DNA of 64,000 bases from Physcomitrium patens (lineage: Eukaryota > Streptophyta > Bryopsida > Funariales > Funariaceae): NCBI RefSeq assembly GCF_000002425.4, contig NC_037261.1, positions 2,154,659 through 2,218,658 of the forward strand. Reading direction: 5' to 3'. The position numbers and the translations under genes are program-made. Positions 16,301-30,046 of the stretch are shown in pieces; within the stretch, counting starts at the first letter, position 1, and each line of letters opens with the position of its first letter. A model generated the notes under the pieces. It was not told the origin of the DNA. It made no database searches and saw only the letters and a program-made list of their open reading frames with translations.

Positions 16301-16302
16301 GT
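16268..16302. repeat. (AAAT)n microsatellite
   Basis: Eight or so uninterrupted copies of a four-base AAAT unit. Confidence 0.85.
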
Positions 16303-16879
16303 AATTTTAAATTTTATTAATTTATTTTGGTTTGTCAATTGTAACAGTTTGGAAAAATTGAGCTTTTTGTTGTAGCAAGTTGTTGTAAAAATATGTATAA
16401 TCATGATCAATAGAAATGCATAGATATAGAATATTTTTATTAAAGTATTAGGGCATTATAGTTTGATTAATTAAGCTATATATGCTCATTTTTATTTTAT
16501 AAATATTATGTAATTTTATTAAAATACTTGAATAACAAGATTTTATTAAAATTTTATGGAGGTGCAATTTTGATAATTAAAAGCTTATTCTAATTTTTTG
16601 GTAGAAATTATGCTATTATAAATAGTCTTGCATTAACTATGAATCAAAAAACAATTGTTCAACAATAGTATATATAACATAAGAGAGCACAAAGAGAAGC
16701 CTAAATAGTTACAAGTGGTGAAGCCATATATAATTTAAGAAGGATGGATGTTTTGTATCCTCATTATAATGCACTGCATTAATTTGATGAATGCTTCAAA
16801 AAAATGCTCTATTCAATTTTAGAATAAATAGAAAGTTTTAATATTTAATAAGAGAGTTGTTATCAAAAAAAGGTATTGA

Positions 16880-19330
16880 TCCAGGTTATGCACAACTCTA
16901 TATTCACAATGCATTACTTATATAAGATAGAAGAATGAGATGTAATTGTGGTTTATTAAGCCAAATTACATGGAAAATTGGAAAATTTTTGAAGAAGAAT
17001 AATTTTTTTCTTAGATTATATAGATAAGTACATCAAATATTATCTTAGGTGCAGATTGAAGGAATAGTGGAAATAAATCTTGCTGTTTCTTTTCACTTCA
17101 TGAATGAAAGTGATAGATGCTAATATAATCTTTTTGTTCCTTTTAGAAAAATTGCTATTATATTGTTTAGAGATGGATTGAAGCATAGTATACTTTGTGA
17201 TATTATTATGTGCCTACAAAATATTATACTATTAAAAAAAATTCATTAGATTCAACTTGCTTATTTGCTCCTTCATTATGTTCTTTTTTCTCTACATAAA
17301 ATCTTTGAATGGCATCTTAATCTAAGGATGTAAAATGTAGTGATGGATATTATTAAAAAAAGAGAAGGTATCAGACAAGAAGATTGGAGATACAACAACC
17401 TTATACAAATAAATAATTTTACTTATTAATTTTTTTTAAGACCTATCAAGTATTTCACAATTTTAACTAAAAGAAAGCTATTATAAGAATTTATGGTTGA
17501 TGAATGGGCATCAATTGAGCAATCATGTTTGCAATATCTACATTACAATCAAAGAAATCTACATAATGATTTATACCAAGGATTGATAGATGTTATTATA
17601 ACTCATCAAAGTATTAGGCCTGAAGAAAGACAATATGAATTAAATAATTTAAGACGTAAGACCATACTTTCATCATCATATATTAAAAGTGTAAGATATA
17701 TGATAGAAATACTTTAAGATTCTATGGAAAATACAAGGTTTTATTAGCATCTTGATATTTTTATAGCAATGATAGCAAATCTAAGATGGTGAAAAATTTA
17801 GAATGAATTACTTCAAGGACAACAAATAAGTGACTAGCCAAATTTGGTTGCTTGTGTATTTGAGCTTAAAAAACATGCAATTATAGAAGATATAAAGAAA
17901 GGAGTTGTCTTTGGTTATGTTATTGTATATGTTTATATCATTGAGTTTCAAAAGAGAGGTCTAGCTTACATATACATCTCGATTTTTTTGGATAGGAAAT
18001 ACAAGATTAAATGCACTATAGATGTACATCACATGGTTTTTACAAAATTTCTAGATAAAGATAAGAATCAAGAGTTATTTGAAGTTATTCTATAATGCAT
18101 GGTATATGGTTCATGTGGAATACAAAATCCTCAAGCACCTTGTATACAAGACAATCATTATACAAAGAAGTATTTAAAGGTGTTGGTAGAAGAAATAACA
18201 ATAGATACCAATGGATATCCTCAATATAAAAAAAATAGTAAATGAATGTTTGAAGTTCAAAGAATGATTGTTGACAATAGGAATGCTGTTTCATTTTATC
18301 CAAAAGTATCTTAAAAGTATAATTGTCATATTAATGTTGAAATATTTGCATCTATTTTTATTATCAAGAATATCCAAAAATACTTCTATGAAGGCCATAT
18401 TTGCATTACAATGCAATTTAAAAACCAACAAAGCAAAATCAAATAATATTTGGATTTAAGATACATTAAAATTCCAAAAGGTGTTTAGAAATCTTTTGGC
18501 ATGTGGGTCTATGAAGAAATACTAAATGTTGTTTATTTAATCATTCATCTTCTAAGAATGCATCAAGTGGTATATCATCCAAAAAAAAAGGTAGCTACAA
18601 TTTTAGAATATATTAAAAGACAAAAAGAAAATATTAACTTCATTTTTTTTGAGACATGTGGAGCAATGGTAGTGGCAAGATAATATACATACTAGCAGTT
18701 TTGACAATATTTTATTTGGCATAAGGCAAAAAAGATGTATATATTAAAAAAAAAAAAAATTCTATTGAAAGATTATATTTTGCAAATCCGACAATGGCAA
18801 AAAGATATTATTTGAACCTTCTATTAATCCATATTAAAGGTCCATAATTATTTGAGCACTTAAAGACTATTCATAGAATTTTCTATCTAATATTTAAAAA
18901 TACATGTACAGCTTTGGAATTGCTTGAAGATAATAGAAAGTGGCAAAAATATTTCAAAGAAGCATCAAAAATTCCATCAATTGAAGGCGTTGTTTGTTGT
19001 ATTATTATTACATAGAAATCTCCTAAATCCATTAAATCTATAGAAAAGATTTTGAAAAAGCATCTTGAATGATTTCAATGCCTATTTGTAAAAAAATATG
19101 GAATTAAAAATCCAACAAAAGAATAAATTAAGGATTTTTTTCTTTTTTTGGATAAGATTTTGCAAGACTTAAAAAAAAATACTTAAATAGTTTTTTCTAA
19201 TGCCATTCTCAAAAAATAATTGGAATGCAAAAATTGATAAAAATTAATTTATTGTTTAAAAAAAACATGAAATATTTAACAATTAAAAGAAAAGTTGATT
19301 TAAAGAGATGTATTTTTTATTCAAAAAGCA
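16880..19330 (+). pseudogene. Helitron Rep (rolling-circle replication initiator) relic
   Basis: Translated plus-strand fragments, broken by many stops and frameshifts, follow a Helitron helicase-like/Rep region in order. These are a 'FHFMNESDR' segment near 17090-17130, 'MVDEWASIEQS' at 17493, 'LHNDLYQGLID', a 'YVYIIEFQKRGL' core near 17930 that corresponds to the Rep block normally followed by the HxH motif, a 'MVYGSCG' block near 18100, 'CHINVEIF' near 18325, then downstream Rep-associated blocks to about 19330. The metal-binding HxH after the QKRGL motif reads Y-x-Y here, so a key catalytic pair is lost. The helicase half normally following was not found. Helitron ends (5' TC, 3' CTRR hairpin) could not be located. 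Confidence 0.8.
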
Positions 19331-20289
19331 AAAATTTGAATTGATTTAAAGGATCAACAACTACTTGAAGACAATGCCTCCAAACTAAGGTTTGTTACTA
19401 AGCCAATTTTATGAAGGATTTAGTTTTAGCCATATCACTACCATTTGGATGAATCTTTGAATATATTTTTTCATAAATGTGTAGTACTATGTTATAAAGC
19501 TATATTCTAAATTTTGTGGTATTTGAATTATGGATTTTGAGATATAAAGAAAATAGTGCTTGGATACTTGCAAATTGAGATTTAGAGCACTTATTAGTAT
19601 TTTCAAGATATTAGAGGATTGGGAGCTAATCTATAGCTATTTTTTTGGAATAGTAAATCTTAAGGATATAAAATAAATTTTTAATAAATTTAAAGAAAAA
19701 TGAATGATTTCATTAAGAAGTTGCAGATCTTAAAGTTAAAAAAATAAAATAAAATAAAATAAAATTCTTGTAAATAAAGAAGATGTGAGAGGTTTTTGGC
19801 CACAATTTTGGATCTTTTAAATTAACTAAGGGATTCTTAAAAGCCAAGACTTTATATGTATATATTGAAGATGGATATATAGAGCTATGATAAAATTTTG
19901 ATATGATGTTAAGTTTTTGAAAGGAAATTATGGATTTTCTTTAAAATTATTAAAAACCTCATTTATTAGCAAATGGCTAGTTATGATTTGATATAGCAAA
20001 GAATATTAAGAATTTTAGGTGCTTTAGAAAGCCTTATGTATAAACCTTCTTAAATATAAAAGGTTTTATTAGTAAAATTTCTTTTGATATTATTAGATTT
20101 ATTTGTCATCTATAATAAAAATAAATCACTTATTAAAACTTTGCCAATAAATTAAAATTAAACTCTATACAGCTAGGTACTTAATGTATTTGAACATCAT
20201 AAATTATGCTATATGATACCATGCAACTAACAATTTTTGCATAATACCTAATAAAGGTCTTATTTTTTCTTCAAATCCTTCATCTTATT
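19331..20289. other. Unassigned AT-rich DNA between Helitron and chromovirus relics
   Basis: No gag-like, helicase-like or LTR-like sequence recognised. It may be an eroded junction of nested insertions. Confidence 0.5.
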
Positions 20290-21844
20290 TTACAATAGAA
20301 ATTTATTTAGGACCAAAAAATTGCAAAGTCTTAACCTTATCAAATTTAGAAACCTCAAATTATTTTATAGACACAGACTTTGTCAAAAAAAAAAGAAATT
20401 TCATTAGTCAAGAAAACTAAACATATACATATAGAAGTCATAGATGATTGTTTGCTATCTTTTGAAGATGTTACCTATGAGACTGTTCTTTTCCATGTAA
20501 AAACTTAAGATTATAATAATATAGTAATATTTAATGTAATAAGATCTCTCTTCAATCTTATTATTTTAGGATTATTGTGGTTAGAAAAGCATAATATCTA
20601 AATAGATTAGATTTTTCAAAACCTTAACTTTTTTTGTAGTTTGATCTAAAATTTCATTCATTAAATAAAAATACATAAGTCTAATATATCCAAATCCTTA
20701 TTAGTAGGTACAAAAGTTTCCATGCATGCAACAAATAAAGAATCATCTTTTGCTATATATGCCATACTTATTTTTGATGGAAAAAAGACATCAAAAGATA
20801 TTTCTAGTCAGATTCAAGTTTTTTAAGACATTTTTGAAAAAAAAATAAAGATATTCTTCAAGAGCATTGATACTATGATTGTTCAATTGATTTGCAAGAA
20901 AGAACTGAACCACCATTCAAATCAATTTGCAACTTATTGCAAAATAAGTTGTCTATACTAAAAGAATATATTAAGAAGAACTTACTAAAAACTTCTTATG
21001 CCATTTAAAATTTCTAGTAGAAATTTCCATCTTATTTGTAAAGGAAGAGGATAGATCTTTATAAATGTGCATAGACTATTAAAGACTTAATAAGATTAAC
21101 ACTATAAATAAGTATCTTCTACCTGAGATTTCAAAACTTCTTGATGAAGTCAATTAAGTAAAGATCTATACAAAAATAAATCTATAAGGAGCATATAACC
21201 TAATTTACATCAAAAAAAGACATTAATAGAAGACTACTTTTTGAACTAAGTATAGATATTTTGATTATAATATCATGCTTTTTGGACTCATAAATATATT
21301 AGCTATTTTTAACATATCATGAATAATATTTTTTATGAATTTTTTAATAATTTTTTTGTCTATTATTTAGATGATATTCTAATTTATTCTAAGAATAAAA
21401 AAATATAAATTTTATGTTTGTTGTATATAATGAAAACTTAAAGCTGGAGGATTATATGCAAAGATTTAAAAGTGTATATTCTAAACTATTCAAGTTGATT
21501 TCTTAGGATATATTATTTTCAAGAAAGGACTAATGATAGATCTGAAAAAGGTCCAAACTATCATAGATTGGAAGATTTCAAAAACAATTACAAAAGTATA
21601 ATATTTTTTGGAATTTTTTAATTATTAAAAAATCTTCATCAAGAACTTTTTTTAAGTTATGACATCTCTTGCATGCCTAATATGTAAAGAAAAACTTAAG
21701 CAGAGTAAAAAAAACTAAAGCATCTTTTGAAGCTTTGAAGATAATATTTATTTTTGTACCAATTTTATATTAAGTTGATTCTTTAAGGCATTATTCATGA
21801 AAATAAATGCATCAGACTTTATTATAGGTATTATTTTGTTATAA

Positions 21845-22054
21845 ATGGAAGCAGATAATAAATTCTACTTGATAGTTTTCCATTCTAAGAAATTTTTAAT
21901 AGTCAAAATTGACTATAAGATCTATGATAAAGAAATTCTTGCAATTATAGATTCATTTCAAGAATGGTGTCATTATCTAGAAGGCATCTCAAGTCCAATC
22001 ACTATATATATGGATTACAATATCTCAAATATTTTGTATCAACAAGTATTTTGA
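21845..22054 (+). pseudogene. RNase H fragment of chromovirus copy A
   Basis: The longest uninterrupted piece of copy A pol, 69 codons. It shows the plant Ty3/Gypsy RNase H pattern: S-K-K-F, then Y-x-I-x-D-K-E-I-L-A-I-I, then W-x-x-Y-L-E-G. It lies between the RT relic and the integrase relic. Confidence 0.7.
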
Positions 22055-22662
22055 ATCATCACTAAGCTTGTTGGAGCATGTTTTTATCAAGATTTGATTT
22101 CAAGTTCACTTATTGATTTGAAAAACAACAAGATTTATCAAATATCTTTTATAGACATTCTTATCTTATACCAAAAGAAAGAGATGCATCTTTTGATCAA
22201 CAAAGAAAAATTCTCTTAAATCTAGAGTATTGTTACTTTTAAGCAATAAAATCAATATTAATTGTTGATTGAATCTTTTTCTAGTAAATTCAAATGAATA
22301 TATCTTCTGATCTTCTTATTGATAATGTTAAGAATAATTCTTCTAAATCTCATGATACTTTTAAGTTTGAGTTTTAAAAAAAAAATCTATTTTATTTCAA
22401 CAAACAATTATACATTCTAAAAAGAAAGCACAATTTTATGGTTTTTTAAGCTTGTTATGATTTTTTAGCAGTCAAATATTTTGGATACAACAAGACTTTA
22501 GAGCTAATATCTAGAAATTTTTGGTAGCCTCAAATGTTGAATGTAATCAAAGACTTTGTATAATTATATGATATTTTTTTAAGATCAAAAACTCTTCATC
22601 ATTAACCTTGTAGACTTCTTCAACTATTACCTATTTTGGAATAATTACAATCTTTTATTTTT

Positions 22663-22869
22663 ATGGATTTTATTATGAATCTTTTAGTCTTAAGTTTGTA
22701 TGATTTAATATTTATGATAATAGATTGTTTTATCAAAATAGCACATTTTGAACTATGTACAAAATCTATCATAGGTGAAGAAATGACTAAGCTTTTATTT
22801 GACAACATCTATTGTAATCATGGATTGCTCAAAGATATTATATCAAATAGGAGGACTCAATTTGTATAA
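22663..22869 (+). pseudogene. Integrase core fragment of chromovirus copy A
   Basis: A 68-codon open piece opening with M-D-F-I of the integrase core. It continues through a D-(C/R)-x-x-K-x-A-H-F block and ends in a degenerate form of the 'S-D-R-G-x-Q-F' catalytic-Asp motif, where the Asp is replaced. Confidence 0.7.
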
Positions 22870-23768
22870 AAATTTTGAAGAATAATTTTTAAGATTTTAA
22901 AGGTGGATATAAAGCTCCTTTTGACTTCTTATTCTCCAGTTAATGGATAAATAAAACAAGTCAATTAAATTCTAGAATAATAATTGAGATATACTATCAA
23001 CTAGGATCAAAATGATTGGATAGTTTTTTTGCCATTGACAAAGTTTGTATAGAATAATTTAATAAATTTTTTATTCAATAAACATCTTTTTATTAATTAT
23101 AATTATCATCTACAACTTGATACTTTTAACTTTTCAAAAGTTAATAATCTTGTAGTAGAAGTTTTGGCAAATTGTTTATTAAAGCTACATACAATAATAA
23201 AAGCACAGTTAAAAGAAGCTTGAGAATAATAAGATCAATGTAGATGCCTACTACAAAGGACAATTACAATTCAATATGGATGATAAGGTATGGTTATTTC
23301 ATTGTAATATCTAGACTGTTTGTCTTTTTAATAAATTAGACTATTATATGCCTAATTTTTTTCTTATTTGTGAACAAGTCAATTTTATTGCTTATTGATT
23401 ACATCTACCAAAATTAATGAAGATCCATCTTATATTTCATGTATCTTTTTTTGAATCATATAAGACAATGAATATCTTTGGAAGAAGACAAATACCACTT
23501 CCTCTTATAGAAGTAAATAATAATAAAAAAATTGAGATAGAAGAAGTCTTAGATTCAAGGTAGTGCCAAAATAAATTAAAATATCTTGTTCATTGGCATG
23601 GATATGATATTAATGAATGCACATAAGAATCAACAAAGAATCTTGTAAATGCAACAAAAAAGATTGAGGCCTTTTATTGATAATATCTATCAAAATTAAG
23701 ATAAAAAAGCAAGATGCATGAAAGTTAATAATTGTTGTTTGTAGACTCATTTCTAAAAGGAGAGGTAG

Positions 23769-24308
23769 TATTACAAATATATATATATTTGTTCCAATAA
23801 TTATTTATATGATTATGTCAAAATAGGTAAAAATAGTTTAATTTCATAACATCTTTTAGAAAAACTTCTTAAAAGATTCATAGATGTGATTTTGACTTTA
23901 TACATATTTGTAGTTGATTAGTAGGTTAGAAACTTGGTCAACAAGTTAATCACATATCACATATATTGGTAGCTTGTAGAACAAGTTAACTTTGTGGTGC
24001 ATATATAGAAAACTTATCTTACAAGTTAAGATATATGTCTTGCAAAGTCAACACATATTGAAGGTCCTATAGAACATTTTCATGTAGCTCCTAATTAAAT
24101 AGTATATATGGATGCAAGAATTAAACCTTTTCACTCTTTTTAATGTCTTTCTAGTTGTTGGTCTTATTTGAAGTCTTTCTAGTCTTTTTGTCTTTAACAA
24201 TAGTCATTCTAGTTTAATACTATGTCATCTTTAAATAATTTTTTAGTCTTTTTGAGTGATATAAGAGTGTATTGATCTTTTAATTCTTTGAGATTTATGT
24301 CCTTGACA
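23769..24308 (+). mobile_element. LTR of the chromovirus family, between copies A and B
   Basis: This 540-base segment is homologous over its whole length to the solo LTR at 5805-6365. It begins right after the presumed polypurine tract of copy A and ends at 'ccttgaca'. Sequences resembling copy B gag begin some 170 bases later. It therefore serves as 3' LTR of A and probably 5' LTR of B. Many point changes relative to the solo LTR. Confidence 0.8.
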
Positions 24309-24479
24309 AAATTTGATCTAGATATAAAGAAAATAATGTAGTTTATATTACAACCATTAAAATTTATGTTTTGTATTAAGATAATTGATCAATAACGTTA
24401 TGTACTTTATGACTCTAATAATTTTTTACTATTATTAAGTAAAATGATGATGCACTAATCAATAAATTTTTTAAAAAAT

Positions 24480-27403
24480 TATAATTTGAGATAAACAAAT
24501 TCATGCTGAACTTATTTGATCTTAAGACATTAAGCCAAGCAATTAATTTTGTTGTAAAATATAACAATTGACTTTTTGTATTTTGATTTAAAAGTTGTAC
24601 AAGTAGACTTAAATATTTTTATAATTCAATGGCTATACCAATGTCTTTTCAATACATACATTTAAAAGTATAAGACATATATAATGACACAATATATTTT
24701 AAATATTTTATTGAATAAGAAAAGATTTGACATTGTTAAGGAGGATTATGCTTATATTGTAGTAAACCTAAGCACATTACTCAACATTGTCTGAAGAAGC
24801 AACTCAACCACAAAATAAAAAGCATGGTTATGAAAGAATATAATATGTCAAAAAACAAAATTTTGATGCTACAATAAGGACTAAGTGGCTTGAATCTTAT
24901 ATAATATATAATAAATATCACATTTTTTTCTTCAAAATTCTTTGTTTTATAATTGATGTTTATTTAGGACTTAAAAATCATAAAATCTTTGTCTTATTAG
25001 ATTCAAAATTTTCAATTTATTTTTTATATAAAACATTTATTCAAAAATATAGTATAAATTTAATAAAAAAAAATAAACTTATATAGGTAGAAATCACAAA
25101 TGATTATTTTTTGTCTTTAGAAGATGTTATTTATATAATCATTCTTATAGACATACCAAAAAATAATCATAATAGTATAGTGATATTGAATACTATTAGA
25201 TCAGTTTTTTAATTAAATTATTTTATATTTATTGTCTTAAAATATATAATTCTTAAATTGATTAAATTTCTTGTAGTCTCAATTTTTTTTAAAGCATGAT
25301 TAAGACCTTTGGTAATTATATAGAAAGTCATAAACCTAGTACAACCAAATTCTTACTTGTAGGTATAAGAGCTCTCATGTTTGCTATAAAAGAATGATTA
25401 TTTTTTGTAATTTATACTACAATTATTTCTAATAGTAAAAAGACTTCAAGTGATATTCCAAAATACTATGAAGATTATTAAGACATATTTTGAAAAAAAA
25501 CATAAAGATTTTTTTTAGTATTATTTTTATAGTTGCTCAATTAATCTTTACGAAGTAGCTCAACCGCTAATTGGACCAATCTATAGTTTATCACAAAATG
25601 AATAAGTTCAAATCAAGAGATATATTGATAAGAACTTAGAAAAGAATTTTATGCGCCATTCAAAATCTCTAATAGAATCTTCTATCTTGTTTGTAAAGAA
25701 AAAAGATAGATCATTATAGATTTTTATGAGTTGTAAAAGACTCAATAAGATTATTGTTAAGAATAGATATCTTCTATGATTGATATTAGGACTTCTTAAC
25801 TAATTGAATCCAACCAAGATCTATAAAGAATATATAAGTTAGTATACAATAAAAAGAGATAAATATAAGGTTGTATTTTGAATTAGGTATGGACATTTTG
25901 AATACAATGTCATACTTTTTGGATTCACAAATGTACCAATTTCTTTTTTAAATATTATAAATTATATTTTTAAAGATTATTTAGAAAAAAAAAAAAAAAA
26001 TCATCTAAATAATATTTTAATCTACTCAAGGAATAAAAAATATATAAATTTTATATTTTTTGTATATTATAAAAACTTTAAAATATAGTATTATATATCA
26101 AGATGAAAAAGTGTGTATATTATACTAATTAAATTGACTAATTAAGATATATTATCTCAAATAATAGCTTTATGATAGATCCTAAGAAAGTATAAATTAT
26201 TATAGATTAAAAGATTCTAAGAAAAATAAAAAATATCCAAAGCTTTTTGAGATTTTTCAATTATAATCAAAACATTATCAAAAACTTTTTTAAGTTGCAT
26301 TTCTAGTTACACATTTGGCTTATAAAGAAAAATTTAAGTCGAATAAAAAAAATGAGTTAATATTAAAAGCTTTTAAGTCAACTTTTAAAATACCTCTAAT
26401 TTTAAAATAAAAAGAATTTTTTAAAACATTTTTTATGGAATCAAATGCATCAAATTTTACCTTAGATTTAATATTATCATAAATTGAAGTAGATGAAAAA
26501 CTTTATTTTTAAAATGTTTATTCAAAAATTAACTTTTTCAACTAAGATCAATCATAAGATCTATAGTAAAGAATTCATTGCAATTGTAGATTTATTTCAC
26601 AAATGACATCATTATTAGAAAGAAAATTCTTGTCTAATAATTATTTATACAAATCACATGAATCTTAACTACTTTATGTCAACATATATTTTGATTTTTT
26701 TCAAGTCCATTAAAACATGTCTTTATCAAGATTTATATTTAATATTATTTTTGAGCCAAAAAAATAGCAAGATTTGATAAATGCCATTTTTAAACATTCT
26801 TATCTTACATCAAAAGAAAAAGATGTAACTTTTAATCAACAATAAATGATTATTTTAAAGCCAAAGTAATTTCATCTTTAAGCAATGAAATCAATTTTGA
26901 CTATTGATTCAATCTTTTTTAATCAAGTCCAATCAAATATATCCTTGGATTTTTTTATTTATAATATTAAAAATAATTCTTCTATTTCTCATAATACTTT
27001 CAAATTTCAATTCAAAAACAATCTATTCTATTTTAAAGAATACATATGTGTTTCAAAAGGTGAAGCTTAATTTCAAGTTCTTCAAGTTTTTCATAACTTT
27101 ATAATTGTAAGATATTTTAAATATAACAAGGTATTAGAATTAATCTCAAGATATTTTTAGTAGCATCAAATGTAGAAGGCAATTAAAGACTTTATATAAT
27201 CATGTAATGTTTATTCAAGAACAAAAATTACTTATCAGTGATCTTATAATTGTTTTTAACCACTTCTTATACCAACACAACTATGGTCTTTTTTTCTATA
27301 GATTTTATCATAGATCTTTTAATCATAAGTTTTTATAATTCTATATTTATAATATTAGATTATTTTTATTGAGATAGTTTATTTTCTATTATCTACAAAA
27401 TCT

Positions 27404-27445
<42 letters not shown>

Positions 27446-28094
27446 TATTAAAGAATATTATATTAAATAAAGAGATTCACTTTATATTAAATTTTTAAAA
27501 AATTCTTTTCAAGATATTAAGAGTGGTCATAAAACTATCATCAAATTTATATCCTCAAATTAATAGACAAATAGAATGAGTGAATTAAGTATTGGAGCAA
27601 TTTCTAAGATGCACCATCAACTAACATCATGATGATTTTTAAATCTTTTTTCTATTAGCAAAGTTTGATTACAATAATCCAATACATTCTTCTATTCAAA
27701 AATCACCATTTTGTATAAACTATGGTTATCGTCTTAGATATGGTATTTTTTATTTTTTCAAAGTTAATTATTTTACAATAGAAGATCTGATAAATTACTT
27801 ATAAAAACTGCATGTAACAATAAAAATACAACTAAAGAAATCTCAAAAACAACAAAACATCACGATACGTATTTATTGCAAAGATTATCCTCAATTTTAC
27901 ATTGGTGATATGGTATTGTTATTGTATGATAATCTCAAGACTATCCTCTCTTGTAACAAGTTGGATTATTATAGATTGTAACTATTTCTTATTTGCAACC
28001 AAATCAATCTAATTGCATTTTATTTATACCTACCAAAGAATATAAAGATCCATCCTATATTTTATATATTTCTTCTTGAGCCATATAAGATACT

Positions 28095-28130
<36 letters not shown>

Positions 28131-28360
28131 AAATAAAAACAAATACCACATTTTCATTTTAAAATGGATAATAATTAAGAATAAAGGATGGAAGAGGTCT
28201 AAGATTTAAGGTGGCACCAAAATAGATTCAAATTTCTTGTACATTGGTGTCAATATGATAATAGTGAATATACATAGGAGCCATCAAATAATTGTACAAA
28301 TGTAGTAGAAAAGGTTAATATGTTTTATTGAAAATATCCATCAAAATCAATATAAAAAAT
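24480..28360 (+). mobile_element. Chromovirus internal region, copy B, decayed
   Basis: Same order and family as copy A, more eroded. A gag tail with a zinc knuckle (C-x2-C-x4-H-x4-C) lies near 24740-24800. Protease follows at about 24930-25300, RT at about 25490-26250, RNase H at about 26440-26720, integrase at about 27120-28080, and a chromodomain-like end near 28190-28330. TA microsatellites have expanded inside the integrase at 27417-27441 and 28097-28127. No 3' LTR was recognised; homology to copy A stops near 28360. Confidence 0.75.
27417..27441. repeat. (AT)n microsatellite inside integrase relic B
   Basis: About 25 bases of pure AT dinucleotides, interrupting the integrase core relic. 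The inverted copy at 28996-29021 carries an equivalent run. Confidence 0.85.
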
Positions 28361-28554
28361 CAAAAAAATCTTTAATATAAAATAAAGCAAGTTTAATGGA
28401 AATTTCATTCTATTTTTTATCTTTGTTTGTTATTTCTTTGTATTTGTAGTGCTATTTTTTTTTTTTACTATTTTATTTAAAAGATTTTTTTTGAATTAAA
28501 ATTTGAAAGTATTATGAGATTTAAAAGAATGTTTTTATATTATAAATAAGAAGA

Positions 28555-29400
28555 TCTAAGGACATATTTGATTAAACTTGATTAAGAAAGGTTGAATCAA
28601 TACTCAAAATTGATTTCATTACTTAAAGATGAAATTACTTTTGCTTTAAAATAATCATTTATTGTTGATTAAAAGTTACATCTTTTTCTTTTGATGCAAG
28701 ATAGGAATGTTTAGAAATGGCATTTGTCAAATCTTGTTGTTTTTTTGGTCCAAAAATAATTTTTAAAATAGAATAGTAAAAAGTTTAAACAATCACCTTG
28801 ATAGTAGTTGATAGTACATCTTAGAAATTGCTCCAATACTTAATTCACTCATTCTATTTGTCTATTAATTTGAGGATAAAAATTTGATGATAATTTTATG
28901 ACCACTTTCAATATCTTAAAAAGAATTTTTTTAAAATTTAATATAAAGTAAATTTCTTTATTTAATATAATATTCTTTAATAATATATAATAGTAATATA
29001 TATATATATATATATATATATGTGATAGATTTTGTAGATAATAGAAAATAAACTATCTTAATAAAAATAATCTACTATTATAAATATAGAATTATAAAAA
29101 CTTATGATTAAAAGATCTATGTTAAAATCTATAGAAAAAAAGACCATAGTTGTGTTGGTATAAGAAGTGGTTAAAAAAAATTATAAGATCAATAATAAGT
29201 AATTTTTGTTTTTAAATAAACATCACATGATTATATAAAGTCTTTAATTGCCTTCTACATTTGACACTACTAAAAATCTCTTGACATTAACTCTAATGCC
29301 TTGTTATATTTAAAATATCTTACAATTATAAAGTTATGAAAAACTTGAAGAACTTATAATTAAGCATCACTTTTTAGAACACATATGTGTTCTGTAAAAT
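28555..29400 (-). repeat. Inverted, rearranged copy of part of chromovirus copy B
   Basis: 28555-28745 is the reverse complement of about 26740-26930. 28770-29400 is the reverse complement of about 27015-27650, including the TA microsatellite. Identity is high by eye, well above that between copies A and B. The two segments are not in the order expected of one simple inversion, so the region was rearranged after duplication. A word 'aaaatagaatagtaaaa' occurs at the end of both segments. Confidence 0.75.
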
Positions 29401-29536
29401 AGAATAGTAAAAAAAAATTCAAGCAATCTAAGCATATGATCTTTTATTATTCAAATCACATTAAAGTTATAAAATCTTACATGATTTATAAATTTCCATT
29501 TTTGAAGGTCATAAATTAGGTAGAATATATTTATAT

Positions 29537-30011
29537 AGAAAAATATCATATATATCCTTAAAATATATTGAAATATCAAAAATATCAATGTATTTTTTAT
29601 AATAGCAAATCTTTCTTTCACTTTTGTGATAATATCAAATCAGTTCTTCAACCTAATAAGATATCACAACTATTCTTTTTTAAATGCACATGGCTCCAAC
29701 TTGCTTGCTACAAAGAAGTCAACATGCCTTCTTCAACATTGTTTAGCATATAAATTTTTTTTAAAGCTCTTATTTCAGATTATGAGTCAAACAAGCTGCT
29801 TAGTCTTCTAATGGTAAACATTTATCCCACTTTTACAAAACACAATTTGATACATTGGATGCATAAGTCTCAATCCTTGCTTCTCACATACCATGGCTCT
29901 CAATGTTAATACCACCTTAATATACACCCATGACAAGAATCCGTATCTTAAAACCTAATAACACACAACAAAACATGCATTTTGAAAAAAAAATCGAAAT
30001 AGTGTCAACCT

Positions 30012-30046
<35 letters not shown>

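Larger units (their letters stand above)
12531..16879. other. AT-rich intergenic DNA, probably eroded transposon sequence
   Basis: No gene recognised. Short frames (12842-13054, 14320-14523, 14771-14995 minus) show no known domain. It contains a degenerate CCTAA-rich stretch (about 13490-13770), a 29-base T run (15343-15371) and an (AAAT)n run (about 16268-16302). Confidence 0.6.
20290..23768 (+). mobile_element. Chromovirus (Ty3/Gypsy) internal region, copy A, 5'-truncated
   Basis: Heavily decayed plus-strand pol. A protease region lies at about 20290-20640: the active-site D-S/T-G is gone, but the downstream I-I-L-G-L-x-W-L-x-K-H block remains. Reverse transcriptase follows at about 20830-21640, RNase H at about 21780-22160, and integrase with H-H-C-C-like and core parts at about 22440-23500. 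A chromodomain-like C terminus sits near 23540-23690, placing it in the chromovirus clade. Stops and frameshifts throughout. A purine-rich stretch at about 23755-23768 directly precedes the LTR and fits a polypurine tract. No 5' LTR or gag was found upstream, so the copy is truncated or its front was deleted. Confidence 0.8.

Noticed and set aside
28360..28560. Possible 3' LTR of chromovirus copy B
   Set aside because: None of the shared LTR words found at 5805-6365 and 23769-24308 occurs here.
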